This document shows positions 33,774-46,996 of a stretch of DNA of 64,000 nt, one piece after another. Every line of letters begins with the position of its first letter. Within the stretch, counting starts at the first letter, position 1. Below the pieces are notes generated by a model, which worked only from the letters and a program-made list of their open reading frames with translations, made no database searches and was not told where the DNA came from. The DNA comes from Bolinopsis microptera (lineage: Eukaryota > Ctenophora > Tentaculata > Lobata > Bolinopsidae). The translations under genes were made by a program, and so were the position numbers. The stretch lies in the NCBI RefSeq assembly GCF_026151205.1, contig NC_087076.1, forward strand, positions 13,687,675 through 13,751,674. The letters are read 5' to 3'.

Positions 33774-36700
33774 TCATTCTTTTGGCAATTAATAATTATT
33801 TTACTAAACTTAACATCAGAGCACCTTTTTAATATACTTTTCTGTAATTAAATGTTTCGATTCATCTAGAGGGGGACTGGATTTAAGGTTTTTTTCCGGG
33901 GGGAAGGGCCCTTTCTTTTCACCCTGGCCCCTGTAAAATTTAAATTGAAACGGAGTTATCGGGTTAATGTTTGTTTTGTTTTGGCTAAAATTTTTAGAAG
34001 GGAATAAATGTGTGAGGATCCAAAAGAAAATTTTCCCTGCTAGGATTAATGTCAGTTTCCATTTGAAGGCCCTTTAAAAAAATTTTAATGAAGAAAAAAT
34101 TCACTATCCCAGGGCCCGTACCCAAGTATTTTGGGAAAAAGTGCCGAGTAGCCTGTGGCCAGGTATTTCCGGGAGTTTGGGGCCCTTTTACCGGACCCCC
34201 CTTTTGGAAACCATGGAAATATGTAAAAACCATGTAAAATTTTGTTTCTTATAAAAACCCTATTTCCCCTTTTAAGACTTGACTTTACCAGTGAATAAAC
34301 ACCTGAAAAGCGATGAAAAGGGCAAGCGCGCGCCCCGAAAAATGTAGGGCTAAAAGAGGGTGCCGAAATCCCGGGGGGGAATCTCGCAAATATCGTGAGC
34401 CTGGGCAATGAGTTTAAACGAAACTCGAAAAAATCTCGGGGCGCGTTCCGTCGAAGTTTTCCCGTTTAAAAAACAAGGGGATAAAATACACTTTAAAGGG
34501 AGTAAAAAAATTCCCATTTTTAATTTCCCCTAATTCCCTCAACTTTTAAGTTAAACTTTTTTCTGTTTCCTCATTTATTTAAAAAATTTTTGGCGATGGT
34601 CTGGCTCCCCAATCTGCAAAAATCTTGAGCGGGGTCTGGACTCTAAAAAAGTGGGTTTCTGGTAACCCGATTGGGGGGGTTTTTCCCACTCTGAGGGGGG
34701 GCGGAAAACCAAAAAATTGTAGCTCTACCCTCTGAAGAGGGGTTTCTGGAAACCCCGGAATTGGGGGGTTTCTAGGATGGAAAAAAGGAAAACCCCGGAT
34801 CCCAAGGATACAAGGATAAAGGAAAAAGGTAAAAAAGGCCCCCAAGGATACAAGGATAAAAAGGATCCCAAGGTTTTTAAAAGGGTTTTTTAAAAAAAAA
34901 AAAAAAAAAAAATTATTTTTTTTTAAAATTCACAATGCCAATGTTTTAATTTTGAAAAAAATTTTAAGGTTACATAATTTTGTTTTTTTCCAAAATGTGG
35001 GGGATAAAAAAAAAAATGTTTTTAAAAACCTTTTTTTTAAAAAAATAGATGGATTTGTGTTTCGTTTATTTTGGGGTCCTATGCCCTTATGAAATTGGCC
35101 AGTTTTGAGGGGAAAATCGGGTTTATAGTAGGTTGAAAATTTGGGAGTTCCCCGGAGAATTGCGGGATTGCTTTGCTGGGGGCAGTCCCTTTTGTGGGTC
35201 TAAATTTTTAAAACGGATAGCCCCCCTGGCTATTTTTCAGTAATTTTTTTGGGGAAAGGAAGTTAAATTTTTCTTAACTGGGAGTAGGGAAAAAGTCAAA
35301 AACCCCTTAAAACTTTTAATTTTGGGTTTCCCTGGGGGGGGGTTTCGAAAGGGCCCCCCTCCCCGTAAAGGGATTGGGGCGGGCTATAAAAAACCCCCTA
35401 GTTAAGCTTTCCGGGGCCTCGGGATTTCCCCCACCCCCAAAGGATGTTTCGGGTTTCAAAACCCTGTTTTTTTGATTGAAAAATTCAAAAATTAAGGGGA
35501 GGTCCCCTTGGCAGTTTCCCCAGGTTCCAAAAACTTCCCCCTCATGTTGGGGGACTGTTTGGGGGGTGAGGTTGGGTTTTTTGAAGAGGAGGGTTTGGGG
35601 AAATTTAATTTTGGTGAAAAGATTGGGGAGTTGGTTTTCCCCGGGAAAGGGCCCCCGGGCATAATCGGGTCTTGAAACCCAGCGGAGGAAGTTCTTTTTT
35701 CCCAGTGCTTTCCAAGGCGATTCAAAATTTATTGCAAGTTTTCCCGGGCTTCAAAAAGGGGGGGGGGGGCCCCCTTTCCCCCCTTTCCGCCTTTTTTGAT
35801 GCTTTTAAATTGGACGGGACGGGGACCACTTGTAAATTAAGGGGGAAAAATTTTCATAGTGGTCTTGTGGATGTTTTGAGGTTGTTTGGGGTTGGCTTTG
35901 TTTCCCCCGTTTTGGAGGGGGTTATTCATGGTTTTTTTTTGGGGAAATAAGTTTGGCAGCCATAAAACCCGGATCATTTTTATTAGGGGCCCAAATTAAA
36001 TTTTGGGGCCCCTGTGGGAGGGCATCTTTAACGATATTCCCGGGGGAAAGGCCATTTAAAACCCACGGGGGCCCTTGGCCCCCCGGCTAGTTTTTGTTTG
36101 CTGAAAAACCCCCTTTTGGGGAAAATATTATCCCAAGATCCCCGTTTTTTTCCCGTGTGTTGGGGGCCCTGGCCCCCCAAAAATTTGAATGTTTCATGGT
36201 TGTTTTTTTGGGAGGGCAGAAATGAGCTTTTGGAAATTTTTAAGTAAACTTAAAGGCCCCATGGGTTTAAACCGGGAGTCAAATGGGTGTTGATTTCCCT
36301 TCCCTTTTTGCCTTGGGATTTAAAGGGGCAAGAAAGGCCCGATGTCAGCCCCGAGCAGATGTGATTTGGGGACCAGTTTAAAATTTAGGAAAACTCCCCC
36401 CGATTTCGGGAAAGGGGAAGAAAAGTCTTTGATATAGTTTTTAAAAGGGGCCGGTGATAGGGGTCCCCCTGCTCTTTTCCTTTTTCCCAAAAGTCCAATA
36501 TTCGGGGACAAAAAATTTTGGAAATTTGTTATGAGCTTTTGAGTCTTTTATAAATTTGAAAATAGGGATTAAAAACCCCAAAATTGTGGGTAAACGGGAA
36601 ATTTTAGAATGTAGGCTGGAACCGGGGAAAGGGGGTCTCCATTTTGGAATAGTGGGTCTGGTTTCCCCAAAGGGGGTCTTCCCCCAGAAGAGGGGTCTGG

Positions 36701-39700
36701 CCCCCCCCAAATGGTTTGGTCTTCCCCTTTTGGCAGAGGGGTCTGGAAAACCCAAAATGGGGGCTCCCCATCGGAAAATGTGGGTCGGGCCCCCCCAGAA
36801 GGTGGGTCTTCGCCCTAGAAGAGTGGGTCGGGCCCAACCGGGAATGGTGGGCCTGCACTCTAGGAGGGGGTTTTGGCCAAACCAAAATGGTGGGTTTTGA
36901 AATTTCTCGAAGGTTGGTCTGAAAACCCGGGAAAGGTAGGTCGGGGACTCTGGGAATAGGGGTCTGGCCCCAGTAGTGGGTCTCCACTCGGAAATAGGGG
37001 TCGGGGAAAACCCAAAATGGCGTTTCCCCGCCGTGAAGTTGGGTTTCGGGCAACCCGGAAATGGTGGGTCTGCAATCTGGAGGGGGGGCAGGGGGTTTCC
37101 GGGGCCTAGAAAAACATTTGTTTGTGGGCCTTTGGGGGGAGAATTTTTCCATAGTTAAAACCCTTGAATGGGAGGAAGGTTTTGGGAAAATCCTTTCCCA
37201 AAGGGTTTGAAAAACCCAAAAATTATAAAAAAATTTATTATAAAAATTAATAAATTTAAAAGGAATTAAAAATTTAAATGGCAAACCTCGTTTATTTAAA
37301 CTTTTAACAGAATTAAAACTTGCCTTTAAATTTTCTTCAGGATTTTCCCCCTTTTTTTTCTGCTCTAAACCATTTTTCCCTTTCCATGATTTTTAAAAAA
37401 GAATGTGTTTCTATTAGCCCAGGCTCCTGACCCCAAAAACCTTTTGATTGAGCAAGACAGTTAAATAAAATTTTGGAATCAAAAAATTAAAGTTGCCCCC
37501 TTTAAAACCCCCAAAAAACATTAATCAAAAAGTGGGAAATTTGGGGCCCGACCCCAAATGAAACCAATAATAAAAATAAATTGACGCTTAAAAAAACCCC
37601 ACTTTTTTAATGTAAACGTTATCAGAGTTTTTAAATTCCCAAAAAACCCATCATGATAAATTTGGGAAATGGCCATGGTATCGAAATTTACTTGAAAAAT
37701 ATTATATTAAAAAAGGGCCGGGTGAAGTTTAAAAATTTAAAAAACCTCCCACTAAAAAATTTAAGAACTAACAAAAAAATGTGGGCCCCCCTAAAGCCCA
37801 ATGATAAATTTTTTCCCAAATTTCCCTGCTGGGGAAAATTTTGAATAGAAATTTTATTTTTTAATGATCCCGTTTTTTTTTTTAAAATTTACCTTGTCGA
37901 AAAAAAAAATACTGCCAATCCATTTTTCCCATGTTTTATTTCATCCCCCTTCTAACTTTCTCAGCAACAAACTCCCCCAAAATCTAAACCCAAAATTGTA
38001 AAGGAAAAGCTTTTTTGCCCAGAAAGTTGGTTTACCCTCTTTTAAAACTATTTCAAGGTTTTTTTTTTTTCACAATTAAAGGGGTTTTACTTTTTTAAAG
38101 GGTTATATTTAAAAAGAAATTTTGAAAAAAAATCTAAGCATGATTTAAGTTACTTGGGGCAGTGGTCAAACGTACACAGGGGAGAATGTCAAGTAGTAGA
38201 TTTCCGATCTCCACAAAATACGAAATCCTCAATATCATTTTTTTTTGAGTTTTTTTTAAGTTTTGGGAAATTCAGCCCATTCCCTAGAATAAAAAAGGTT
38301 TTGATAAAAAAGTTACATTGTTTGATCCCCAATTATTTAAAATAAATTACGATTGCAAACCCATTGGGCATTAAAAAAACTGTCGGTCAATTCAAATTTT
38401 TTAAAATCAATTTTAGTAAGAAAGCCCAAAAAGGGTTTCCCCTTTATTTCAAACAGCTTAATGAAATGAAAATCAACCCCTTTCTTGCTCCATGAAGACT
38501 GAAAGGGGTTTCCCCCGATCCTAGTCGTTGGGGGGCCCTGCATCACCCACATCGATTGGGGGCCCGAAAACCATATGTCTCCCTGTACTCGGTTGGTAGC
38601 CAAGGGTTTTTGTGTTGTTGCCCTTTTTTCCCAAACACCAGAAAACCCTTGGGCCGCATTTTCGAGTCCCGCAGGTTTTTTAAAATTCTTCCGGGGTGGG
38701 CCCCCTTTCCCCCTTTTTCCATAATTTTGGCTTCCAAAACAACAGAAACCTCGGTAGCAGAGCCCGGCTCATGGGGGCTGGGTGGCATTTTTGTTGGGGG
38801 TCCAAATCGATGGGACTGGGGGGGGGGGGGGATGGGGGGGTGCTTGGGAGCCGGCTAAAGCTGTTCCCCCCAAACAAAACCGAAAAACATTACCCCCCGG
38901 GCCTTGTTATATGTTGTGCCCATTTTCCCAGGCGCCACCCAAAAAAACAAAAAATCAAAACCAGGGGAAAAACAGGCCCCCCCGGCCCCGATCCAGCCGC
39001 CAGTTAAATAGCGTAAAATAGTTCAAACCTGAAAGGGGGCCCCTTGGACCCTAAAAACGAGGCAAATCATAATAGTTTAAACCTGTCCTAGTGGGAGGGC
39101 GCATAAAGGTGTTTTGGGAACTTTTTAAAATTCCCATGTGTAAGTCCCTGGTGGGTTGGATTCCCTCCAACACCAATTTAATTTTGTCATGGGTGCGTTC
39201 CATTAAAACGTATGTTTAGTGAAAAAAGGCTTTATTTTCCCGTTTGAAAATTTCCAAACCCCTTTACTAATTCCTTTTCTATTTTAACCCCAAAAGCCCC
39301 CCCGTAAAAATTTTTTTGGGCGTCCACGGACGCTGGACGCCCTCAAAAAGCCACCTCTGCGGTGTCTAGAGTCGGGGCATTTCATAATGTCCCCCCCAAA
39401 AATTTCCCGGGCAGACTAAAGAAAGGGCACATGAAAAAACCCCCTTAAATTTCCTAAGGATATTTTCCCCCGGGGGGTCTGTTGAAAACTCGAAGCTTTT
39501 CCCTTCTGCTTTTTGGGGGTTCCGGGATTTCCCGCTCCATAAAAAAAAGATGGTGAATTTTTTAGGGTAATTGTTATTTATGTGAAATTTTTGTTTAAAA
39601 TTTTCTTCCTATTTTCCAAAAAAATAAGATGGTGGGGGGGGGGAACCCCCGGGCCCCCCCAATAGATCTGTTTTGGTTGGATCTTTTTGTTCTGCTTTTC

Positions 39701-42700
39701 CCAAAGTTCCAGGCTGATAAAGGGGGCGCCATGAGCCTTCGGATAGGGGGCCCTCGGGGGTCTCTTTTAAATTGCCCCCATCCCCCTGATAGTTGCCCCA
39801 GGTGGACAAAGTTCCCCAAACCCTGCCCCCCGGGGGTTCACCCCCCCCCCGACAGCTCTTAAAAACCCCAGCAAAATTTTTAAAGCGGCTTTGTCAGTGT
39901 TATAAAAACCCTTTCCTCTACTGTAAACCAATCTAATCAAATACTAAATGAAATTAAAAATAAATCTCTTTCATGGACCAAATGTGTGTTTTAGTGGAAA
40001 TTTTAATGTGAATAAAATTATGAAATATCTAAATGCTTGCAAGGAACCCTTTTTCCGGTCCAGTATCCCAAAGGGATTGTAAACGATGCCCTTAAAAATT
40101 CGTTTTCATTACGGGCTTTAAAACCCCATGGGGAAAAACGGGCCCAATTTAGGTTTTTAAAAAATTTTACTAGCTCAGCGGGGAGGATTTTTTTAGCAGT
40201 AAAGGCCCCCGGGAAAAAAGGGAAATTTCCCTTGGCAAGATTGGGGATACTTACATGAAGTTTTAAACCTTTTGGGGTATTGCTATCAACTTGCAAGCAA
40301 AAATAACAAAATAAACATCGCAGGTAGATCAAACAGTTCACAGGAATTTTGCAGTCACCCAACCCCAATTTAAAAATTCCCAAAAATTTTCATTAGCGCC
40401 GATTTTTGAATTTATTTGCGATTTTAGGAGCCCCGCATCCAAAAAATTCAACGGGAAAATAAAAACCCTAAATATGAAAAATTTTTTTGTACTTTAAAAA
40501 TTTTAAAAAGTATTCAAAAATCTTTTTTATCGCAAAAAAACTAAAGAAATTAACAAATTTGTGTGTACTTGAGAAAAGCAACATTGAAAAATATTTTAAA
40601 CTTTAAAAAATTTTTTTTTTTTGTGCGGGCTTGCTTTACTTTTTGTTGCTCGTTTTATTTTTTTGAGGGGGTAATTTTTCAGTTTAAGGGTAAAAAGCAA
40701 AACATTTTTCATTTCAAGAAGGGCAACTAAAATCTTACCCGAGGGCCCCGGCCTTTTTGTTCATTTTTAAAGAGATTAGGCGGAATGCAGTCTTAGCGCG
40801 GTCCCGTAACCCCAAAAAAATAAACAACCTTTCGCAAAAAAAAAAAAAATTTTTTGTAAAACCCTGAAATAAGCAGAAAATAAAAAAAATTTGGTTTAAA
40901 TTTTAATTTAAAATTTAAATTTTCTTCCTTTAAAAGCAGAAAATTTTTTTTTGTTAATTTCGTTACAAATTTTTTTCGTTGGGGAAAAAGATTTGAATGA
41001 CTTATAAATTTTTCAAGTACCCCAAAAAATTTTATATTTTGGATTTTAAACTTTCCGTTGAAATTTTTTCATGCGCGGCTCCCCAATCCCCAATGAATTT
41101 AAAATCAAGCGCTAACGTAATATTGTGAATAAATTTTGTTTGGGCATCTGCAGAATCCGTGAACTTCTTGGGTTACCCGGAGGGTTTTTTTCGTGTTTAT
41201 TTCTTGCAAATTGAGCAAATCCTAAAAAGGGTTTTAAAAAATTCAGTCTAGTTCGCAATCTTAAAACCCCCAAAAATTACCTTTATCGGGGGGTTTGACT
41301 GCTAAACCCCAAAACCCCTCTTGCTGAGCTCAGTACCCTTTTTTTTAAGGGGACTAAAAATTGGGGGGAGTTTCCGGGTTGTTGTAAGCGTAATGGAACC
41401 CAAACCCAATTTTTGGAAGAAGGCCCATCGTTTACAAATCCTTGGGCCCTTATTTTTGTGTGGGTTGAAGAGTGTCCCTTGGGGGGTGAAACCCCTTGAG
41501 GGGGGTTACAACCCTTTTTCTACCTGTGTTTCAATATTTAGGGGGGATGGGGCCCCTCGACAGAGACCCGGGGTGTCCCCTTTCCCGAAATGCCTAAAGG
41601 GGGCCTTTCATCAAACTCGGAAACCAATTTGGAAAAGCAGAAATTAAAGACTCCCAATCAAGTCAGGAATTTTATTGGGGTGCCCCTCCTCACCATTTTT
41701 GTTGAATGGGGTGGGAAGGGCTGGAACCCCCACCCCCAAACCCGATGAAACGTTCGGGTTTTCCATTTAGACCCCCTTTTAGAAGTATCCTTGGATTGAA
41801 TGGTTCCTTTTATTTGCCGCTTTCTCAGTACTGCCAGGCTACGTTGGTTTTGGAATGTAGTTTGAATGCCAGACTCTTTGACTACCCCGGGGAGGTGGCA
41901 ATTTGGGGGGTCCAGGCGGGCCGTGGACGCCCTAAAATTATTATTGGGGCTTGTGCTTAAAAAAGAATGTTTGTAAAAGTGTTAGGAAAAAACCCCAAAA
42001 AGGGAAAAATAAAGCTTTTTATTTTACTATTTATACGTTTAAAGAAGGCACGCATGATCCGTGAAATTTTGTGTTTTTAGGGGGTCCACCCCACCATTGG
42101 ACTTCTCCGCCACGCAGTTTTAAAACATAGTTAAAATTTTAAAAGGTTTTCCAAAACACTCGTGGGCAAACCCACTAAGGTAAAACTTTTTGATTTTTTT
42201 CCTCGATTTGAGGGGCCAGGACCCTTTTCAGTTTGAACTATGGCAGCCCCTTTTATACTGCGCGGCTGAAAAATCGTTCCCCGGGTGGTGTCCTTTCAAC
42301 CCTTTATGAGTTTTTGTTTTTTTTTTGCTGTCGTTTTAAAGTGTTCCACCTTTCATATAAAAAAGGGCCCTGCGTGGTAATGTTTAAACGGTGTTTTGGG
42401 GAAAAGGGAAACAGCTTGAGGGCCCGGGTCCCAACCCCCCCTCCCCCTCCCCCCCCCCCCCAGTCCCTCGATTGGCCCCCCAAAAAAAACTGCCAGCCAG
42501 CTCCCCTGGGGGCCGACTCGGGTCCCCAGGGGTTTTTTTTTGAACTGGGAGCCAAATTATGGACCGAGTTTAAGGGGCCCCCCCCGGAAGAAATTTAAAG
42601 ACCTGCGTACCGAAGAAAGTGCTACGTTTACTGGTGTTGGAAAAAATCGACAACAACACAACAGCGCTTTTTGGGTACCAACCCAGTTTCAGTGGAGAAA

Positions 42701-43440
42701 ATATGGTTTCGCCGGGCCCCCCCCGATGTGTGTGAGCAGGGGCCCCCTCCAAAGACTAGGATCGGAGGGCCCCTTCCCGTCTTCCCCCTTTCATGTCTGT
42801 TGAATTTCCAAATTTCATTAAGGGGGTACTGAAATAAAAGGGAACCCTTTTTTTTGGGCTTTCTTAGCTAAACCCGTTTAAATTAAAGTTGAAATTTACT
42901 GACTAGGGTTTTTTAAAGCCTAAAGTTGCCAAAGTAATTTATTTTTTTGTAATTGGTCAAACAATGTAACTTTTCAATTTAAAACCTTTTTTAAATTTTA
43001 GGGAATGTTTTTGAATTCCCCCGTACTTATTTTCAACCCCCAAAAAATTTTGATAGTTGTGATTTGTTTTTTGTGGAATCGGGGGAATCTATCACTTGAC
43101 ATGTTTTTCTTTTGTACGTAAGAAACCCCCTGCACCAGTAACTAAAAATTTGCTTAGATTTTTTAAACATTACTTTAAATATAACCCCTTTAAATGAACC
43201 CCCTTTTAAATTTGTGAAAAAAAAACAACCCTTGGGGCTATGTTGAAAACCCGGGGTAAACCAAATTTCTGGGCCCCAAAAAGGGGCCCTTTTTAATTCC
43301 TCATTTCGTTTTGAAATTTGGAAAAGTTTGTATGCTGGAAAAGTTAGAAGGGGATTGAAGAGTTAAAAAAAAGGCCCCCCCAAAATGTATTGGGAAAAAG
43401 TTTTATGCTCGGGAAAAAGGGATTTAAAATAACAACTGTA

Positions 43441-44150
43441 TCATTAAATATAAATTTCTTATTCAAATTGTCTCAGCATGAACTTGAAAAACTTTATCAT
43501 TGACTGATGTTGGCCTACATTTAGTGTTCGTTTCTTTGGTTATTTAGTGTGAGTTCTTCAATTTTAAGCTTCACCCTTTCATTTTAATATTAATAATTTT
43601 CAAGTATATATGATACCATGACCAGTCCTAACTTTTATCATGATTGTTTCTGTAGATTAAACACTGCTGAGTATACGGTTATCATTAATAGTGGTGTTCT
43701 TAAGCGTCAATTATTATTATTATGTTGCAATGGATTTCGGTCCCATACTTCCTACTTATGATTATGTTTTTGGATGTTTAACTGTGGACATACTTTAATT
43801 TTAGATTCCAGAAATTTTTATTTAACTGTCTTGCTCAATCAAATGGTTTTAGGGATCAGGAGCTCTGGAGCTATAATATGAAACACATGCTTTTAAAACT
43901 CATGGAGAAGGCAAGAAGTTCCGAGCAGAAAAAAAGGGGAATATCCTGAAGACATAAAGTCAAGCTTCAATTCTGGTTAAAAGATGAAATAAACTGAGGT
44001 TTGCCATTCAATTTATATATTCTTAAGTTTATTAATTTCATAAGTAATTATTTGATAATTTGGCTTTGTCTACTTTGCAAAGGATTCTCAAGCACTTCCT
44101 CCTCTATTCAATGTTCTAAGCTATGTTACAATATTCTCCTCCCAACGTCG
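43441..44150. other. Clean unique part of the right half of the giant element
   Basis: This reads as normal AT-rich sequence without a gene. Its corrupted reverse complement is visible at about 37300-38100. Confidence 0.5.
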
Positions 44151-44199
44151 ACAATTACACTGTTTCTATCTACCTGAATCTCCTCTGCCCACCTCTTCT

Positions 44200-44850
44200 A
44201 GATTGCAGACCCACCATTCTGATTGCCAGACCCATCTTCTACGGCGGAGACCCGCCATTCTGGTTGCCAGACCCACTATTCCAGAGTGTAGACCCACTAT
44301 TCTGGTTGCCCAGACCCACTATTCTAGAATCCAGACCCACAATTCTGGTTGTCAGACCCACTCTTCTAGATTGCAGACCCACCCTTCGAAAGCCGACCCT
44401 TTCAAATTTGAGTGCAGTCCCACCATTTTGGGTTTCCCGACCCACTCTTTAGGGCGAAGACCCACCATTGGGGTTGCCAGGGCCCCCTATTTCCCGGGGG
44501 TGTAGGGCCCCCCATTATGGGGCCGACCCACTCTTCAAAGGTGGGAAGGGGGCCCCCCATTTTGGTTGCCAGACCCCCTTTCTAGGTGAAGACCTACCAT
44601 TCTGGTTGCCAGAAACCCCTTTTAGGGTGAGGGCCCAAACCCTTGGGTTGCCCGGGTCACTATTTTAGGTCCAGACCCCCCCTTCTGGTTGCCTTCTCCC
44701 TTTTTAGTTTATAGACCCCAATTTGGTTGGGCCCGACCCCCCTCTTTTAAAAGGGGAAGGGCCCCCCTTCTGGTAGCCGACCCCCTATTCCCGAGTTTTA
44801 GACCCACCATTTGGTTGCCAGACCCACTATTTTAAATTTCCCGTTACCCA
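44200..44850 (+). repeat. Minisatellite, first block
   Basis: A unit of about 41 bp is made of two similar halves, AGACCCACCATTCTGGTTGCC and a half ending TTCTAGAGTG or similar. It repeats about fifteen times and becomes corrupted towards 44850. A second block lies at 45690-46225. Confidence 0.85.
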
Positions 44851-45130
44851 CAATTTGGGGTTTCCATAAACTCCCCTTTATCTAGTTTATAATAGACTCA
44901 ATAGCTCATATACAAATTTCCAAATTCTTGTCCCCTAATATTGACATGGAAAAGGAACAGAGCAGGGCCCTTCCTTGGTAACACCAACATCTCCAATCTT
45001 ATCACCAATATAACTTCCCCACTCATCCTCTTCAAAATCCAAGCTCTCTACCCAAATCAGTCACAACATGAGGGAAGAATTTGTGGATACAGGAAATCTG
45101 CCAAGGCATCCTCACCTAAATTAGAATCTT

Positions 45131-45560
45131 TACAATCAAATTAAACATGATTTTGAACCAGAAACATACTTAGGAGTGGTTAAGATCCCTGATGCTCGGA
45201 AAAGCTTAACAAGGTTTTGTATTAGCTGCCACAATCTTTACATTGAGAGGGGCCGTTACGAAACCCCCCCTAGTACCAAATTAATGTTCTAAGTTCTGAC
45301 TGTTTACTCTACTCCTCAGTTAGAGAAAAATTTAACTTCCATCCCAAAAATATTACTGACCTAGCTAGGTTTGTACTGCCACAGCAAGAGCAATCCATTC
45401 AATTCTCTCTGTGAACGAACAATTTACAACCTACTATAAGAGCCCAGATTTCCACTCAAATACTGGCCAATGCATAATGACATAGGACCTCAAAATAAGA
45501 TCGAAATCTACAAAACTGATCTATTTAAAGAAAATAGTATTATAAAACATTTCTATTTAT
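45131..45560 (+). pseudogene. Possible decayed retroelement C-terminal fragment
   Basis: The + strand reads YLGVVKIPDARKSLTRF, then CISCHNLYIERGRYETPP, then a stop. This resembles the RISAHRLEIELGRY motif seen at the C terminus of the retroelement at 53190-54550. Several stops follow. The match is short, so it is offered as a possibility only. Confidence 0.35.
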
Positions 45561-45689
45561 CTCTACCACATTTGTAAATAACTAGAAATGTGTAACCTTA
45601 AATTATTTCAGAATTATAACTATTGTGAATTCAATAAAATAATTATCACTTTTGTATCCTTGAAATCTTTGTATCATTTATCCTATCCT

Positions 45690-46225
45690 AGACCCCCCAT
45701 TCTGGTTGCCAGACCCACTCTTCTAGAGTGCAGACCTACCATTTTGGTTGCCCGCCCTTCAAGAATCTAGAGTGAAGACCCCCAATTCTGGTTGCCAGAA
45801 CCCCTCTTCTAGAGTGAAGACCCCAATTCTGGTTGCCAGCCCCACTATTCTAGAGTGTAGACCAACCAATATGGTTGCCAGACCCGCCTCTTCTAGAGTG
45901 ACAGCGCCCCCACCATTCTGGTCGCCCAGACCCACTCTTCTAAGTGATGACCCACCACTTTAGGTTACCAGACCCACTCTTCTATAGTGAAGACCCACTA
46001 TTCTAGACTGCCGCCCCACCAATCTGGTAGCCAGCTCCACTCTTCTACCGGCGACGCCCCCCCAATTCTGGTTGCCAGCCCCACTATTCCCGCGTGTAGA
46101 CCCCACCATTCTGTTTGCCAGACCCCCTCTTCTAGGCGGAGACCCACCATTCTGGTTTGCCAGACCCCACTATTCCAGAGTGTAGACCCACCATTCTGTT
46201 TTGCCAGACCCACTCATCTAGGGCG
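45690..46225 (+). repeat. Minisatellite, second block
   Basis: About thirteen more copies of the two-part 41-bp unit lie here (AGACCCACTCTTCTAGAGTG alternating with CATTCTGGTTGCC). They run directly into the poly-C tract. Confidence 0.9.
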
Positions 46226-46238
46226 GAGACCCCCCCCG

Positions 46239-46347
<109 letters not shown>

Positions 46348-46399
46348 ATTTAAGACGATCACATGTGATATATTTAGCAGCAGTCCTTTAAGTTTAATT

Positions 46400-46996
46400 A
46401 CATCTTATTATATCTCGGTGCTGATATGTATAATCATTTTCGCAGCGCTGTACCTACTGTGGTTGAGTGAAGGTCCCAACTTTGTGTGTACTCAGTCATG
46501 GTTCCCAAGTAAGCTGCTTTTTGTGACCTCCTAATTCTTATAATCGGTGACAATATCTTTTTTCATTTCATGATCGAAATGTTTACCAATTCGTGTGATA
46601 TTTGATATTTGACTTCTGATAGAGGTCCTGATTCTATATTCAATGCATTGTTCTTGTCTATTACATAACCCCAGAACTTGAAAGGTTTCAGTTTTTACAC
46701 GTCTAACAACCCTCGTGTTTTGTTTCAGAGCTGAGCGTGATATCAACAACCCAACGAAGCGCGAGCGGCCTCTGCTATTGTGCCAACGCGATTCTGTCAC
46801 ACATATGGTCCCTTCGAAGACTTATGTTCACACTACCAGGCCCCCTACATATCATCTACGACGGATGTCTTTTAAATGTCCTCCGCAAGTGACAAGCAGT
46901 TCAGACGACCAATGTTGCGTGAACTGCTATGATGATCTTAAGATGCTGGCAGGCTGTACATCACATACAAAGGAACAAACTAAGACTGATGGTTAA
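46400..46996 (+). pseudogene. Possible two-exon gene fragment carried in the arm
   Basis: A hydrophobic segment (YYISVLICIIIFAALYLLWL) is followed by a possible donor at 46508 (CCCAA then gtaagc). A good acceptor ends at 46728 (tgttttgtttcag). After it comes a frame ending at 46996 with Cys-rich residues (SSSDDQCCVNCYDDLKMLAGC). The two arms differ by small insertions that shift the frame, so which frame is real cannot be settled. It could be a captured host fragment, an element gene or chance. Confidence 0.3.

Larger units (their letters stand above)
32890..43440. other. Corrupted mirror half of the palindrome; likely consensus error
   Basis: The stretch is dominated by runs of GGGG, CCCC, AAAA and TTTT with broken intervening words. 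Pieces are recognisable as damaged reverse complements of other pieces. 37380-37490 matches clean 43790-43960. 36600-37100 matches the clean AGACCCACCATTCTGG repeats at 44200-44850. 38460-38860 matches 42420-42830, 39320-39760 matches 41550-41930, and 40390-40460 matches 41050-41110. Only 33490-33870 reads cleanly. The many open frames here carry Gly/Pro/Lys runs and are not genes. This is most likely low-accuracy long-read consensus across an inverted repeat. Confidence 0.8.

Noticed and set aside
33060-42803. Dozens of open frames with Gly, Pro and Lys runs
   Set aside because: They lie in homopolymer-inflated sequence that is a damaged mirror copy of clean sequence; none shows a family motif.
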